Of a stretch of DNA of 64,000 nucleotides, positions 10,996 to 20,707 are shown piece by piece. Within the stretch, counting starts at the first letter, position 1. Every line of letters starts with the position of its first letter. A program made the position numbers and the translations under genes. The DNA comes from Ceratodon purpureus. Lineage: Eukaryota; Streptophyta; Bryopsida; Pseudoditrichales; Ditrichaceae. Below the pieces are notes generated by a model. That model was not told the DNA's origin. It saw only the letters and a program-made list of their open reading frames with translations, and made no database searches. The stretch covers positions 36,829,918-36,893,917 of the forward strand of contig CM026426.1 in NCBI GenBank assembly GCA_014871385.1, given 5' to 3'.

Positions 10996-13191
10996 ATGGC
11001 GCGCGTACAGTGTTGCGTCCTTAGCCCCGGAACTCCAGTGAAGGAATCGGATATGGAGGAACTGATCACCGACCTCACTCGGATGAGGTGTGAGGGATTG
11101 CTGGCACGGCCGTGGTTACTGAAGAGTGAGGTGATGGTGAGGGAGGTCCTGGAAGGTCCGGACAACCGGTGGGATAATACGGTCCGAGGCAAGCCCACGC
11201 TGTGGAATGCGGAACAGTGGGCGGAAGCTTACGGTTTCGAGCAGAAGGGACTCCTTTGGGCAACCCGGACGGACCAGTACGTGCAGGATAGGTTCCACGG
11301 GAAGATCCATAGGAACAATGGATACGAGATAGACGCCTGCAAGGATAGGAGGCAGAGGCAGGTCTTAGCTTTCCTCGTTCCGATCCTGTATCCGCAGAAA
11401 CCGGCACAAGTTACCATTACGGTCGGGAATACCATCCTCGGAGCGTATACAGGAGAACGTCCGGTGAATTGGGCTGCACTCATGGCGGAAGTGGTGCAGA
11501 AGATGGTTCCGACGATCGGAAAGAAGCCGACCCCACTCTCCCCTTACCTCTTTCACCTTTACCATACGTATGACTTGCTGACCGATAAGGAGGACGAGAC
11601 GTATACGCACGCGAAGAACTGCCTCAACTTCTCGGAGATTCCGCCCGGAATGGAACCCGATCCGCGAGGTGAGCCCTCGGATACAACGGACTCGGAAGAT
11701 GAGGACGATACGAGGGAGGTTCCGAATCCTGGCGCTACTAGGGCTCAGTCCAGGTCGAGATCGGAGCAGGCTCCGTCACGACACGCGGAGCCGTCTACGG
11801 CCCGGGGAGATCCGGAACGGAGAGAGGTCAGTTCCGATCGGGGATTTCCGGTGGACCTGTTCCGGGGGATTCGGGAGGAGACTCACCGGGCTCAAGCTTC
11901 TTATGATCGGGTCGAAACCCTGTTCCGGAGGGTCTGTACAGCTCTGGGAGGGTGCTTACCGGAAGAGGTGATCCGAGAAGTGGAGTTGTTGAAGGATGCC
12001 CCAACTCTCCGGAGTGAGAAGAAGCGGCTGGAGCTTCAGTTGCAGGAGTTGACGAAGGAGCTGGCGGCAAAGAGTGACGAGATCCGTAAGTTCCACGCCG
12101 AGCAGGAGGAGACTTTGGGGGAGCTTCGGAAGTTGGTGGGAAGTTCGGGAGCGGTAATCAACAAGGCCCGGCTGTTCGATGAGAACGTAGTGCAGCCGGC
12201 TGATTTCGAGGACAAGCAGAAGATCATCAAGATCCTCTCCAAATGCGAGCACTCGATGAACATGATCCTGAAGAAGGTCCGGCAGCTACTCAATCCGAGC
12301 ACCGGAAGTCCCAGTCTCGTAGTCGCTGGCCGGGGTCTTCCGCTCCCCGGATCGCCCTCTCGGGCCGTGGTAGGAGAATCTCGCGGGGTTGGGTTCCGAA
12401 CCCCGATAGGGAGTAACCTCCAAGCAGCAGAACAGATGACGGTCGAAGAGGCCGCCATGACAAATCGGACGATTGCGGAGGCGATCCGGGAAGTCCAAGC
12501 ACAGGCGGCGTCACCCGGAACCAGTACAGTCCAGCAGAGCTGCGCGATCCCCAGAGGACAGGTGGAGGTGACCGGAACGACAGTCACCGAGAGGCGGATC
12601 GAGGAGAGGACGGTTTCGGAACAGGTGACTCGGACCGTGCCGCCGGATGTTCTTCCACGACTCGGAGATGAAGTGATCATTGCGAATTACCGAGGGGAGG
12701 TAGCGGGACCGGAATGGGGACGACCTATTTCACCACCCGGACGGACCCGAGTAACTCAGGAGGGGGGATTGACCCCTTCACCCACAGCCAAGACCGGAAC
12801 GGTGACGCCTACTCCCACCGGAACGCCAGCAGCGGGTTCCCCTCCGAACACTGTCGGTGATTTCCGGAGGTTGCGGAAAAGGAAGGAGCCGATTACGATT
12901 TCCGAGTCCGACTCAGAGACGCATGGGAGCTCTCCGGTCAGGACCACCGGAACTGAAACTCAGACTCCGACGTCCGGAACTCCTCCCGCACATATGATTC
13001 CGAAATCGCCCAATTCTCCCAAACCTCGGATCGTTACCCGGTTGTCCTTGGAGGCTCAGGAGAGGGAGTCAAAGGCGGAACGGAGTGCTAGGCGCAAGGC
13101 GGCACGAGCAGCAGGGGCGGGCGGATCAGAGCCGCGGGTGACCAGGTCGAAGGATCGCGAGCAGGAGAGCCACAAGAAGACAAAGAAGTGA
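10996..13191 (+). CDS. LTR-encoded ORF, 731 aa, unknown function (5' copy)
   Basis: A full-length ORF starting ATG in GAGATGGCG, wholly inside the LTR and downstream of the TATA box. Residues about 1-215 look globular, with Trp-rich segments (RPVNWAALMAEVV, LSPYLFHLYHTYDLL). A Ser/Asp/Glu linker spans about 225-265. A predicted coiled coil lies at about 338-380 (KKRLELQLQELTKELAAK), with a second helical part to about 435. The last 250 residues are Pro/Thr/Ser-rich and end in a basic tail (RSARRKAARAAG, KTKK) that could be a nuclear signal. The N-terminal part loosely recalls extra ORFs of plant Athila-like elements. I have no secure family match. It could be a structural or RNA-binding co-factor. 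Confidence 0.8.
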   Translation: MARVQCCVLSPGTPVKESDMEELITDLTRMRCEGLLARPWLLKSEVMVREVLEGPDNRWDNTVRGKPTLWNAEQWAEAYGFEQKGLLWATRTDQYVQDRFHGKIHRNNGYEIDACKDRRQRQVLAFLVPILYPQKPAQVTITVGNTILGAYTGERPVNWAALMAEVVQKMVPTIGKKPTPLSPYLFHLYHTYDLLTDKEDETYTHAKNCLNFSEIPPGMEPDPRGEPSDTTDSEDEDDTREVPNPGATRAQSRSRSEQAPSRHAEPSTARGDPERREVSSDRGFPVDLFRGIREETHRAQASYDRVETLFRRVCTALGGCLPEEVIREVELLKDAPTLRSEKKRLELQLQELTKELAAKSDEIRKFHAEQEETLGELRKLVGSSGAVINKARLFDENVVQPADFEDKQKIIKILSKCEHSMNMILKKVRQLLNPSTGSPSLVVAGRGLPLPGSPSRAVVGESRGVGFRTPIGSNLQAAEQMTVEEAAMTNRTIAEAIREVQAQAASPGTSTVQQSCAIPRGQVEVTGTTVTERRIEERTVSEQVTRTVPPDVLPRLGDEVIIANYRGEVAGPEWGRPISPPGRTRVTQEGGLTPSPTAKTGTVTPTPTGTPAAGSPPNTVGDFRRLRKRKEPITISESDSETHGSSPVRTTGTETQTPTSGTPPAHMIPKSPNSPKPRIVTRLSLEAQERESKAERSARRKAARAAGAGGSEPRVTRSKDREQESHKKTKK

Positions 13192-14135
13192 TAGATTCCT
13201 CTCACTGCCACTTGTCGTAACTTTCCGGATTTATAGGAGTAGATTCCGGATCGGGAGATCCGTCCTAGTCGTAAAGTAGAATTCTAGGTAGGTAGTTAGG
13301 GATTAGGGTTTTGATTGAACTGCCGGCGCCGCCGCTTTTGTGGAAGCCCCTGCTTACTTAAACCAGGCAGGCGAGGCGGTCCGGGTCTTCGTTTTGCATA
13401 TTTTCCCCCTATATTCCTTATCAGTAAAGTATTTGTGTTTTGTAAGTACTGTGCGTGATTTCCCGCTAAGTGTGAATGATCCGGGAAGGATATGAGAGTT
13501 CCGCTGTAGCTCGGATAGGAAGGTGATGGGAGTTGCGACGAGACCCAAACCGGAAAGGAAATGGGATTGAGCGGAAAGATTTAGAGGATTGTCGTAGGAG
13601 TGAAGCCTCACTGTTCCGTCCCCAAATCAACCTCATACGGAATAGCCGTCGCTAGGGTCGAAGCGGATCAAGAACTACTTGGTCGGGCTCCCTGAACTTC
13701 TGAAGAGGTTCCGTGCATAGTGAGAGGGGGAGTTGGAACGTGGTACGGGTCGCCTAGGGATAATCGGATCCTGGTTCTCCCAGATCCGGATTGGTTTGTC
13801 GTTGTAGTCCCACGGATCGGAGAGGATCGTTTGTGTGACCTGCTGGCCAGAGTACTCTAGGACAGTTGTGAGACGGTGACTGATCCGAGACGTTGGGGTT
13901 TGTGGACGAAACACCTAATGAGAGAAGAATAGAGAAGGAGATAGTTCGGGAGTTACGTTCCGAAGACACTATCCGAGCAGTGGCAAGGCTCGGAACGATT
14001 AGCAGTAACTACTTGGTGAAACACTATTGAATCCCTGGACGATACTCGGAACCTAGTGACAGTACGGAAGTTTACGCTCAATTGGAGCACTATCCGGATG
14101 TTAGTTGCGTTTCCGTGTTCCGACACGTAAAAATC

Positions 14136-14153
14136 TGGCGCCGCTGCCGGGGA
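14136..14153 (+). promoter_or_regulatory. Primer-binding site, tRNA-Asp type
   Basis: TGGCGCCGCTGCCGGGGA, ten bases after the 5' LTR. It matches the complement of the 3' end of plant tRNA-Asp at 17 of 18 positions (from memory, T expected at the ninth base). Athila/Tat elements typically use this primer. Confidence 0.8.
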
Positions 14154-14164
14154 TTCGATAAGCT

Positions 14165-15994
14165 GTGAACCAGGTGGATACTCGGAAGATCAGTGAGCGC
14201 AGATTTGAGGAAAAGTGGAGTCAGACCGTGAAGGCTTCATTTAGGTGGATATGCGGTAGGCGGAAGTCTTACGTGCAGATCTTGCCTTCCGAGGAATCGG
14301 AAAAAGAATTCCCAATCTCTTCCATGGTTGGGGCGCAACCGGAAGAGTTAGGGGGAAGAAGATCCACTCGGTTGCTACAGAAGAGGGGAAGAGTTTTGGT
14401 ACACGATCTACCGGGAACGAACCTACTTCCCCGGATCCAGACTGCGGTAGAACGAGAAGGAGACGTAATCGTGGTATCGTTGGCCGGAACCTCCGCAGCC
14501 GGACCGGGTACAGCTCCAGGTCCGGAAGAAGAAGAAGTCGTAGCTGACGAAGTCGAAGCCGACGCAGGAGTAGAAGAGGAGACCGAGGAAGAGGAAGAAG
14601 ACGAGGAAGACAACCCAATGGCGCCCTCTACCCGACTGAAGTACAACAGATTCAAAGGAGACGGAAGTCAAGACGTGGACGAATGGCTCTGTGAGTTCGA
14701 GTCCATCGCTCTGGCCAATCAGGAAGATCCGGATGCGAAGAGAAGAATATTCCAAGGTCTTCTGAAGGGAGAAGCTCTCCAGTGGTACCAAGACGTTCCG
14801 GAACGTACACGTAACGACTGGACCAGTTTCGTGACCTTGTTCCGACGTACGTTCCGTGAGGCCGGAGGAGAAGCTCGCGCACTCGGAAAGCTGAGTCGAA
14901 TGACGATGAGATCTTCCGAGTCAGTACGGAAGTACAGTCAGAGAGTAAAGGCGCTCATACAGAAACTCACTACAGCCATAGCTCCGAGCGTACAAGTGGA
15001 ATGGTTTGTCGCCGGATTCCCAGAGGAGATGGGGTTTCAGATCCAACAAACCCGTCCCGCCACACTCCAGGAAGCCGTGGAAGCGGCTCAGAACTATGAG
15101 AACTCGGCCCAATCTCTACGGAAGTCTCTGAAGCATACCGAGAAGCGGGGCAAGAAGATCCGGAAGGAGAGAGAGCGCCGTCGGAGGCACGAGTCCTCCT
15201 CGGAAGATTCCGACTCTACCAGTAAGAGCGATTCCACTTCATCCAGTTCCGATCAGTCGGAAGAGGACTCCAGGGGAGCCTCGAAACGCCGAGGGGGTTC
15301 CAGTAGAGACTCCCGGCCTAGACGGAACCGAGAGTTGATCAAGGTGAAGGTGGAGGATGACGATTCTCGGAAGGTCATGAAGGAGATGAAGGAGATCCGA
15401 GAATCGATTGCCGAACTCAACGTCCACCTTTCCGAGAATCGGAAACCTCGTAAGATGATTCCCACCAGCAGAGCTAATGTGTGGTGTGCTAACTGCGGAA
15501 AGCAAGGACATTATCCTCCGGAGTGTACTGAACCCCGCCAGAAACGTATCCACTACGTCCATCCGGAAGAAGAAGTGTACTTTGCCTATCCGGAAGAGGA
15601 AGAGTTTCAGATGGAGGAGTACCAACCTGTATATCAGGTTCAGACCACTTACGGACGAGGGAAGGCTCCGATCCAGATAGCCCGTCCTCCCGCCGGATAC
15701 CGGATCCCACAGAACGTTCCGGGTAGGCCGATGTACCAGAAGCCGACCCACGGGTACTGCTTTAACTGTGGGAGCCCGGATCATTACGCACCTAACTGTC
15801 CGTTTGAGCGACAGGGGCAGGGAGCACCGCGGATCCTTCCGTGTCAAAATTGCGGAGAGTACGGTCATACGGCTCCTCAGTGTGCCAAACCGGCACAACC
15901 CCGCCCGACTTTCAAACAGGTGGAGGTTCCTCCGAGAGAGATGACTGGGCTAAACTACGGTCACTCGGGTGGGATAGAGAATCCGGACAAATGA
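14165..15994 (+). CDS. gag: Gag polyprotein with three zinc knuckles
   Basis: The open frame is 609 codons from a GTG. The first ATG is at 14324 (codon 54), the likelier start, leaving about 556 residues. After an acidic, disordered stretch (codons about 118-150) comes the capsid-like core of Ty3/gypsy Gag (DVDEWLCEFESIA, LLKGEALQWYQDV, TLFRRTFREAGG), then a Ser/Arg/Lys-rich low-complexity region. Three CCHC knuckles follow at codons about 441, 532 and 560: CANCGKQGHYPPEC, CFNCGSPDHYAPNC and CQNCGEYGHTAPQC. These package genomic RNA. The frame ends at UGA 15992-15994, and pol follows in the same frame. Confidence 0.92.
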   Translation: MNQVDTRKISERRFEEKWSQTVKASFRWICGRRKSYVQILPSEESEKEFPISSMVGAQPEELGGRRSTRLLQKRGRVLVHDLPGTNLLPRIQTAVEREGDVIVVSLAGTSAAGPGTAPGPEEEEVVADEVEADAGVEEETEEEEEDEEDNPMAPSTRLKYNRFKGDGSQDVDEWLCEFESIALANQEDPDAKRRIFQGLLKGEALQWYQDVPERTRNDWTSFVTLFRRTFREAGGEARALGKLSRMTMRSSESVRKYSQRVKALIQKLTTAIAPSVQVEWFVAGFPEEMGFQIQQTRPATLQEAVEAAQNYENSAQSLRKSLKHTEKRGKKIRKERERRRRHESSSEDSDSTSKSDSTSSSSDQSEEDSRGASKRRGGSSRDSRPRRNRELIKVKVEDDDSRKVMKEMKEIRESIAELNVHLSENRKPRKMIPTSRANVWCANCGKQGHYPPECTEPRQKRIHYVHPEEEVYFAYPEEEEFQMEEYQPVYQVQTTYGRGKAPIQIARPPAGYRIPQNVPGRPMYQKPTHGYCFNCGSPDHYAPNCPFERQGQGAPRILPCQNCGEYGHTAPQCAKPAQPRPTFKQVEVPPREMTGLNYGHSGGIENPDK

Positions 15995-15997
15995 CGG
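15992..15997 (+). promoter_or_regulatory. Probable stop-codon readthrough site between gag and pol
   Basis: TGA followed directly by CGG, with the same frame open for 1383 codons beyond. UGA-CGG is a known leaky stop context in several plant RNA viruses. No frameshift is needed to make Gag-Pol. Whether a downstream RNA structure helps was not computed. Confidence 0.6.
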
Positions 15998-18900
15998 TTC
16001 GTGACGGAACTACAGGAGGGCGCGGAAGTACCAGTACACAGAGTATCAACCCGTAGTTCCGCTAGAGAACGTGCCCAGGAACCGGAGCTCCCGAAATCCC
16101 GGAAGACCAGGAGGAGGGTAAGATCCAGGAGAGTGGATTCGGATTCGGGATCCGAACCCTCTACGGTAACCAGAGCTTTACCAGAAGAAAATGACCGTCC
16201 AAGAGCGGAAAATGGGGTGGAAGGAGGGAACCTCCCGGAAGATATCAGCGAGGAAGTTCGGAAGGAGCTCACGGATCCCCCTGTCCGGAAGATCACCAAG
16301 CCTTCGGTCCGGTTTGATGACGTTCCGGTGATTATTCCTTCCGATCCTAGAGTGGACGAGTATGATATTCTTGGGGACATCAAATCCCTCAAGGCAAATG
16401 TCACGATTGGACAGTTGCTCCATGACAATGTGAATTACCAGAAGGTAATCCGAGAGGCATGGACAAAGCGGAGGCGCCGAGGGGTGAAACTTCCGTCTGT
16501 AGCTACTAACTTCTTACAGGTTGAGGATCACGGAGCCCCGGAACTGACGGTGCTAATAGAAGGATGTGCTATCCCGAAAGTTCCGGTAGATGGAGGATCC
16601 GGTGTGAACCTAATGTTGGAGGATACGGCCCTTGAACTCGGATACACCTCGTTCGAATCCACCGATCAGGTGTTACGAATGGCAGATCAATCTAGAGTTA
16701 AACCCGTGGGAAGGTTGTCCCAAGTTCCGACCACGATCGGAGAGGTAACCTACCTCTTGAATTACGTGATAATCCGAGTTAGTACGGGCCGTCCCTTTCC
16801 GATGTTGTTGGGAAGACCCTGGCTATACATGGCGCGAGTCCTCGTTGATTGGGGAGCCAAGGAGTTCGTGCTCGGAAAAACCAATCAGCGGATTCCGTGG
16901 AAGATGGATGGATATCTAGGGGAAACCAGTGGCTCGGATGGGTATACGTCTGATTGGTCCGACCCGGAAGAGGAGGATGACGAAGTATTTAGTTATTTCG
17001 TGAATCAGTTCTCGGAAGTTACCGAGGATGACTTCCGATTTCATAATCCGATCAGTGAGCAACCCCAACCATCATCGGAGCGCGTGAAATTCCCGGTACT
17101 GGAGGATCGCTCTCTCGGAGAGGGGAGTGTTCCACTCTCAGCCGAATGGTTCCGACAACAGGTCGAGGAGGGAAACCTGCCCGCCATGGGTCTCGATCCG
17201 GACACCCCTGTCCGGGTGTGGAGCGCATGGACGGATCAGGGAGAGGAACAGGAATCGGAACGAGTCAAGAACGTTGTGAAACCATCCGACTATGAGAAGG
17301 TGGAAGTAGCCCCCGGAAAGACATTTCTGCTAGGGCGAAGCATGAGCAAGGAGCAGAGAAAGGAGTATGTGGGTTTACTAAAGGAATATTTAGACGTATT
17401 CGCTTGGTCACCATCCGACCTCAAGGGAATACCTCCGGAACTCGGCCAACATTATATAGACTTGGTTGACGGATCAGTTCCGGTCAGACAACGCCAGTAC
17501 AGGCTCAATCCGAAGTATTCTCTGATGGTGAAGGAAGAGATCGATAGCCTCCTGAAAGCCGGATTCATTTATCCAGTAAATAATTCCGAGTGGGTATCGC
17601 CCATAGTCGTCGTTCCGAAGAAAGTTGGCTCGGATGGGAAAGTCAAGATCCGAGTTTGTCAAGATTTTCGGAAACTGAATGCGGCCACAAAGAAGGATTA
17701 CTTTCCGTTACCTTTTACGGACATTATCCTCGATCACGTGGCAGGGCAGGAGTGCTACAGCTTTCTTGATGGATTTTCCGGTTACAACCAGGTGTCGATC
17801 CGGGAAGAAGATCAGCTGAAGACGACCTTCACCACGGAATGGGGGACGTTCGCCTTCAACAGAATGCCCTTCGGACTGTGTAACGCTCCCGGAACATTCC
17901 AAAGGCTGATGGTGGATATTTTCCGAGATTTCTTGAGGCATTTTCTAGAAGTCTTCATCGATGACTTCGCGGTGTTCAGTAAGTGGAAGGAACATCTCGA
18001 GTACCTCCGAAGGACCTTCCAGAGGTGCAGGGAAACCGGACTGAAATTACACCCCGGAAAATGTTTTATGGGGATGATTTCCGGAATTCTTCTCGGACAC
18101 ATCGTAAGTCGGAACGGGTTGGAAGTCGATTCGGATAAGGTACGAGCTATCCTTATTCTAGTGTCTCCCACCAACGTCCGAGAGGTCCGAGGATTCCTAG
18201 GATGCGTCGGATACTACAGGAGGTTTATTATTGCGTATGCCAAATTGGCAGCCCCATTAACGGAACTGTTGAAGAAGGAAGAAGAGTTTTTGTGGACGGA
18301 ACGGAGACAGCAGGCGTTCGAGGAACTGAAGAAGGCCCTAACCACCGCTCCGATCCTATCAGCACCGGATTGGTCGAAGGAATTCCATGTGACAATCGAC
18401 GCTTCCGGGTGGTGCCTAGGGGCGATTCTGTGGCAGCAAGGGGAGGATCGGAAGGAGCATCCGATCTATTATGCTAGCAGGCAGATGAGCCTTGCGGAAC
18501 GGAAATATACTACCACTGAACGGGAAGCCTTGGCGGTAGTATACGCCTGCAAGAAGTTCCGACACTACCCTCTCGGATACAAGATCGTGTTCCATACGGA
18601 TCATGACTCCCTGAAGTATTTGGTGAACAAACCGGATCTCTCAGGGCGTATTGCACGATGGATCTTGCTGCTCCAGGAATTCAACTACGAGGTAGTAGTG
18701 AAACCGGGTAAGGCCAATGCCAACGCTGACTACCTGTCAAGGATGCGAGGCCCGGAAGCAGTTTCGGATATCACCGCCATGTTTCCGGATGAGTTTCCGG
18801 AAGAGGCGGAGGTATTTCACATTTCCGGAACGGAGAACTCCGATTATTCGGAGATTATCCAGTATTTAACACAACGGAGGTACCCGGATGGATTTACGCG

Positions 18901-20146
18901 GGAGGAGAAGATGGTATTTCAGAATACAGTAGCTCCTTTCACACTGATCCGAGGAGTACTTTTCCGGATGGGACCGGATGATGTATTACGGAGGTGCCTC
19001 GAGGAATCCGAAAGAAGGCAGGTCATGAGGGCCTTACACGCCGGACCCTCGGGCGGCCATTTCGCCTCGGAGACAACCATCAAGCGGATCCGATCAGCCG
19101 GATATTGGTGGCCTTACCTCTCCCGGGACGTGAAGGAATTTGTAGGGCAGTGTGACCAATGTCAAAGAACCGGGGCACCCTCGTTCCGGAACCACTGGCC
19201 CCTCACTCCCATTATTCCCTTGGCTCCGTTTGAAAAATGGGGGATAGACTTTATCGGACCGATCAATCCGGTCACAGCCCGGAAGAGGAGATACATTATC
19301 CTGGCTACGGATTATGCGACCAGATGGGTAGAGGCAAGAGCAACGGTGAAGAATGACGCCGCAGCCGCAGCCACATTTCTCTTTGAAGAAATAATGATGA
19401 GATTTGGACATCCGTTAGAACTGGTGAGTGACCGGGGAAAACATTTCCTAAACGATGTCATCATCAATATCACGGAACGGTATCTCATCAAGCACCGGAA
19501 GACGACCCCTTATAATCCGAAAGCGAATGGGCTGACGGAACGAGCCAATGGCATCGTTGGAAAGATTCTGAACAAGATGGTCTCGGCTCATAAGACGGAT
19601 TGGGATCGGAAGCTCCCTTCAGCTGTACACGCCTACAATACCAGTGAGAAGAAAACCATGGGTAAGAGTCCGTTCTTCCTAGTCTTTGGACAATCCGCAG
19701 TTCACGGAGTGGAACTGGAGGTAGAAACCTTACGGGTTATGGTTGCCCGTCACGGGACGAGAGTCGAGGATCCGGGGTACCGGATCGTGGCATTACAGGA
19801 TCTGGAAGAAGTCAGGAGAGGCGCTCTACAGCAGGCCGTAGATGTCCAGGCAAAACGTAAGGAGACCTACGACAAAAGAATTCCTAAGGACAATAAGGTG
19901 ATAGAAGGAGGCTTGGTGCTCTTATACGATAATCGGCACCAAAAGTTTCCGGGAAAGTTACATACGAGATGGATGGGACCTTACCGAGTTACGCGGATCT
20001 TTGAGAACGGATCATTACAACTGGCGGACCTCCAGGGAAATAGCTTTGAAACCCGGGTGAACGGATCCCGAGTGAAGAATTACAACCCTGAGGAGTTCAC
20101 AGACACCGAAGGAAGCGAAAGCCCGGAAGGGGAGGAAGAAGAATAG
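15995..20146 (+). CDS. pol: Pol polyprotein: protease, RT, RNase H, integrase
   Basis: An open frame of about 1383 codons, in frame with gag across one UGA. Numbering from the GTG at 16001: retropepsin-type protease with Asp at about 197 (PVDGGSGVNLM, Gly-Gly in place of Thr-Gly); RT with IRVCQDFRKLN, FNRMPFGLCNAPGTF and the FIDDF catalytic pair at about 654; RNase H from about 796 (TIDASGWCLGAIL, HTDHDSLKYL); integrase with the HHCC zinc domain from about 1013 to CDQCQRTG, and a core with Asp about 1083 (GIDFIGP), Asp about 1144 (SDRGKHF) and Glu about 1180 (TERANG), giving the D,D-35-E spacing. The C-terminal part (MGPYRVTRIFENGSLQL) lacks a chromodomain. All catalytic residues are present, so the enzyme set looks functional. 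The acidic tail (EEEE) is typical of nothing I know. Confidence 0.95.
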   Translation, partial: RFVTELQEGAEVPVHRVSTRSSARERAQEPELPKSRKTRRRVRSRRVDSDSGSEPSTVTRALPEENDRPRAENGVEGGNLPEDISEEVRKELTDPPVRKITKPSVRFDDVPVIIPSDPRVDEYDILGDIKSLKANVTIGQLLHDNVNYQKVIREAWTKRRRRGVKLPSVATNFLQVEDHGAPELTVLIEGCAIPKVPVDGGSGVNLMLEDTALELGYTSFESTDQVLRMADQSRVKPVGRLSQVPTTIGEVTYLLNYVIIRVSTGRPFPMLLGRPWLYMARVLVDWGAKEFVLGKTNQRIPWKMDGYLGETSGSDGYTSDWSDPEEEDDEVFSYFVNQFSEVTEDDFRFHNPISEQPQPSSERVKFPVLEDRSLGEGSVPLSAEWFRQQVEEGNLPAMGLDPDTPVRVWSAWTDQGEEQESERVKNVVKPSDYEKVEVAPGKTFLLGRSMSKEQRKEYVGLLKEYLDVFAWSPSDLKGIPPELGQHYIDLVDGSVPVRQRQYRLNPKYSLMVKEEIDSLLKAGFIYPVNNSEWVSPIVVVPKKVGSDGKVKIRVCQDFRKLNAATKKDYFPLPFTDIILDHVAGQECYSFLDGFSGYNQVSIREEDQLKTTFTTEWGTFAFNRMPFGLCNAPGTFQRLMVDIFRDFLRHFLEVFIDDFAVFSKWKEHLEYLRRTFQRCRETGLKLHPGKCFMGMISGILLGHIVSRNGLEVDSDKVRAILILVSPTNVREVRGFLGCVGYYRRFIIAYAKLAAPLTELLKKEEEFLWTERRQQAFEELKKALTTAPILSAPDWSKEFHVTIDASGWCLGAILWQQGEDRKEHPIYYASRQMSLAERKYTTTEREALAVVYACKKFRHYPLGYKIVFHTDHDSLKYLVNKPDLSGRIARWILLLQEFNYEVVVKPGKANANADYLSRMRGPEAVSDITAMFPDEFPEEAEVFHISGTENSDYSEIIQYLTQRRYPDGFTREEKMVFQNTVAPFTLIRGVLFRMGPDDVLRRCLEESERRQVMRALHAGPSGGHFASETTIKRIRSAGYWWPYLSRDVKEFVGQCDQCQRTGAPSFRNHWPLTPIIPLAPFEKWGIDFIGPINPVTARKRRYIILATDYATRWVEARATVKNDAAAAATFLFEEIMMRFGHPLELVSDRGKHFLNDVIINITERYLIKHRKTTPYNPKANGLTERANGIVGKILNKMVSAHKTDWDRKLPSAVHAYNTSEKKTMGKSPFFLVFGQSAVHGVELEVETLRVMVARHGTRVEDPGYRIVALQDLEEVRRGALQQAVDVQAKRKETYDKRIPKDNKVIEGGLVLLYDNRHQKFPGKLHTRWMGPYRVTRIFENGSLQLADLQGNSFETRVNGSRVKNYNPEEFTDTEGSESPEGEEEE

Positions 20147-20169
20147 TGTTCGCGGGGACTCTCACATTT

Positions 20170-20182
20170 GAAAATGGGGTAA
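20170..20182 (+). promoter_or_regulatory. Polypurine tract
   Basis: GAAAATGGGGTAA lies immediately before the 3' LTR start TGTGGG. This is the expected place for plus-strand priming. Confidence 0.65.
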
Positions 20183-20548
20183 TGTGGGATCCGAGAAACT
20201 CAGAATAAACCGGAAGAGCCCCAGCCGGCGTAAGTATTCCATTTATTTTTCATTTTTTTTGGTTAATTAGGTAAAAACTGGCCAGACACTAGCAGCATTA
20301 GTAGTTAACGCAAATCGGATACTCCAGAAACGTTAAAACAGTTAACGTAGGAAGTGTTCCCGGAACCTGGATTCCGGAAACTCGGAAGATAAGATACGAA
20401 ACGGGTGGACGATCCGAGTACTGACCGTTACTGTAACCGCGTCAAGGATCTGAAGCGACGCGGAAGTCATCATGACTCGGATAGGCGTTTACCCCGGTAC
20501 GTTGGCGGCTGCAATTACGGGCCGCCACAGCGTTTATTATGCCTGGGG

Positions 20549-20556
20549 TATATAAG
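20549..20556 (+). promoter_or_regulatory. TATA box in the 3' LTR
   Basis: Copy of the TATATAAG at 10837-10844. It could drive the LTR ORF at 20708 independently of the rest of the element, or read out into flanking DNA. Confidence 0.55.
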
Positions 20557-20707
20557 CGAGGGTGTTAGGGTTTGGAGTTCCTTTTTGCGAACTAGGAGTA
20601 GAGAGTGAAAGAGCGGTGAGGTGTCCTTGTCTTTTCCGATTCACCGGCAGTTGGATTGCCGGGTTTCTTGCTGTCGGATCGTAGAGGGAGAGAAGTGAGG
20701 AGTAGAG

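Larger units (their letters stand above)
10471..14125 (+). repeat. 5' LTR (3655 bp) with an internal ORF
   Basis: Begins TGTGGGATCC and ends TTCCGACA, with TG..CA termini. It repeats at 20183-23837 with the same length. It holds a TATA box, a 731-codon ORF and about 900 bp of non-coding DNA after the ORF. It is much longer than most Ty3/gypsy LTRs because of the embedded ORF. Confidence 0.95.

Noticed and set aside
11075..12680. Minus-strand ORFs across the LTR ORF (and their copies at 20787-22392)
   Set aside because: Antisense shadows of the 731-codon ORF; biased composition and no motifs.
14241..15898. Minus-strand ORFs across gag
   Set aside because: Antisense shadows of a codon-biased coding region, rich in Leu, Ser and Arg.
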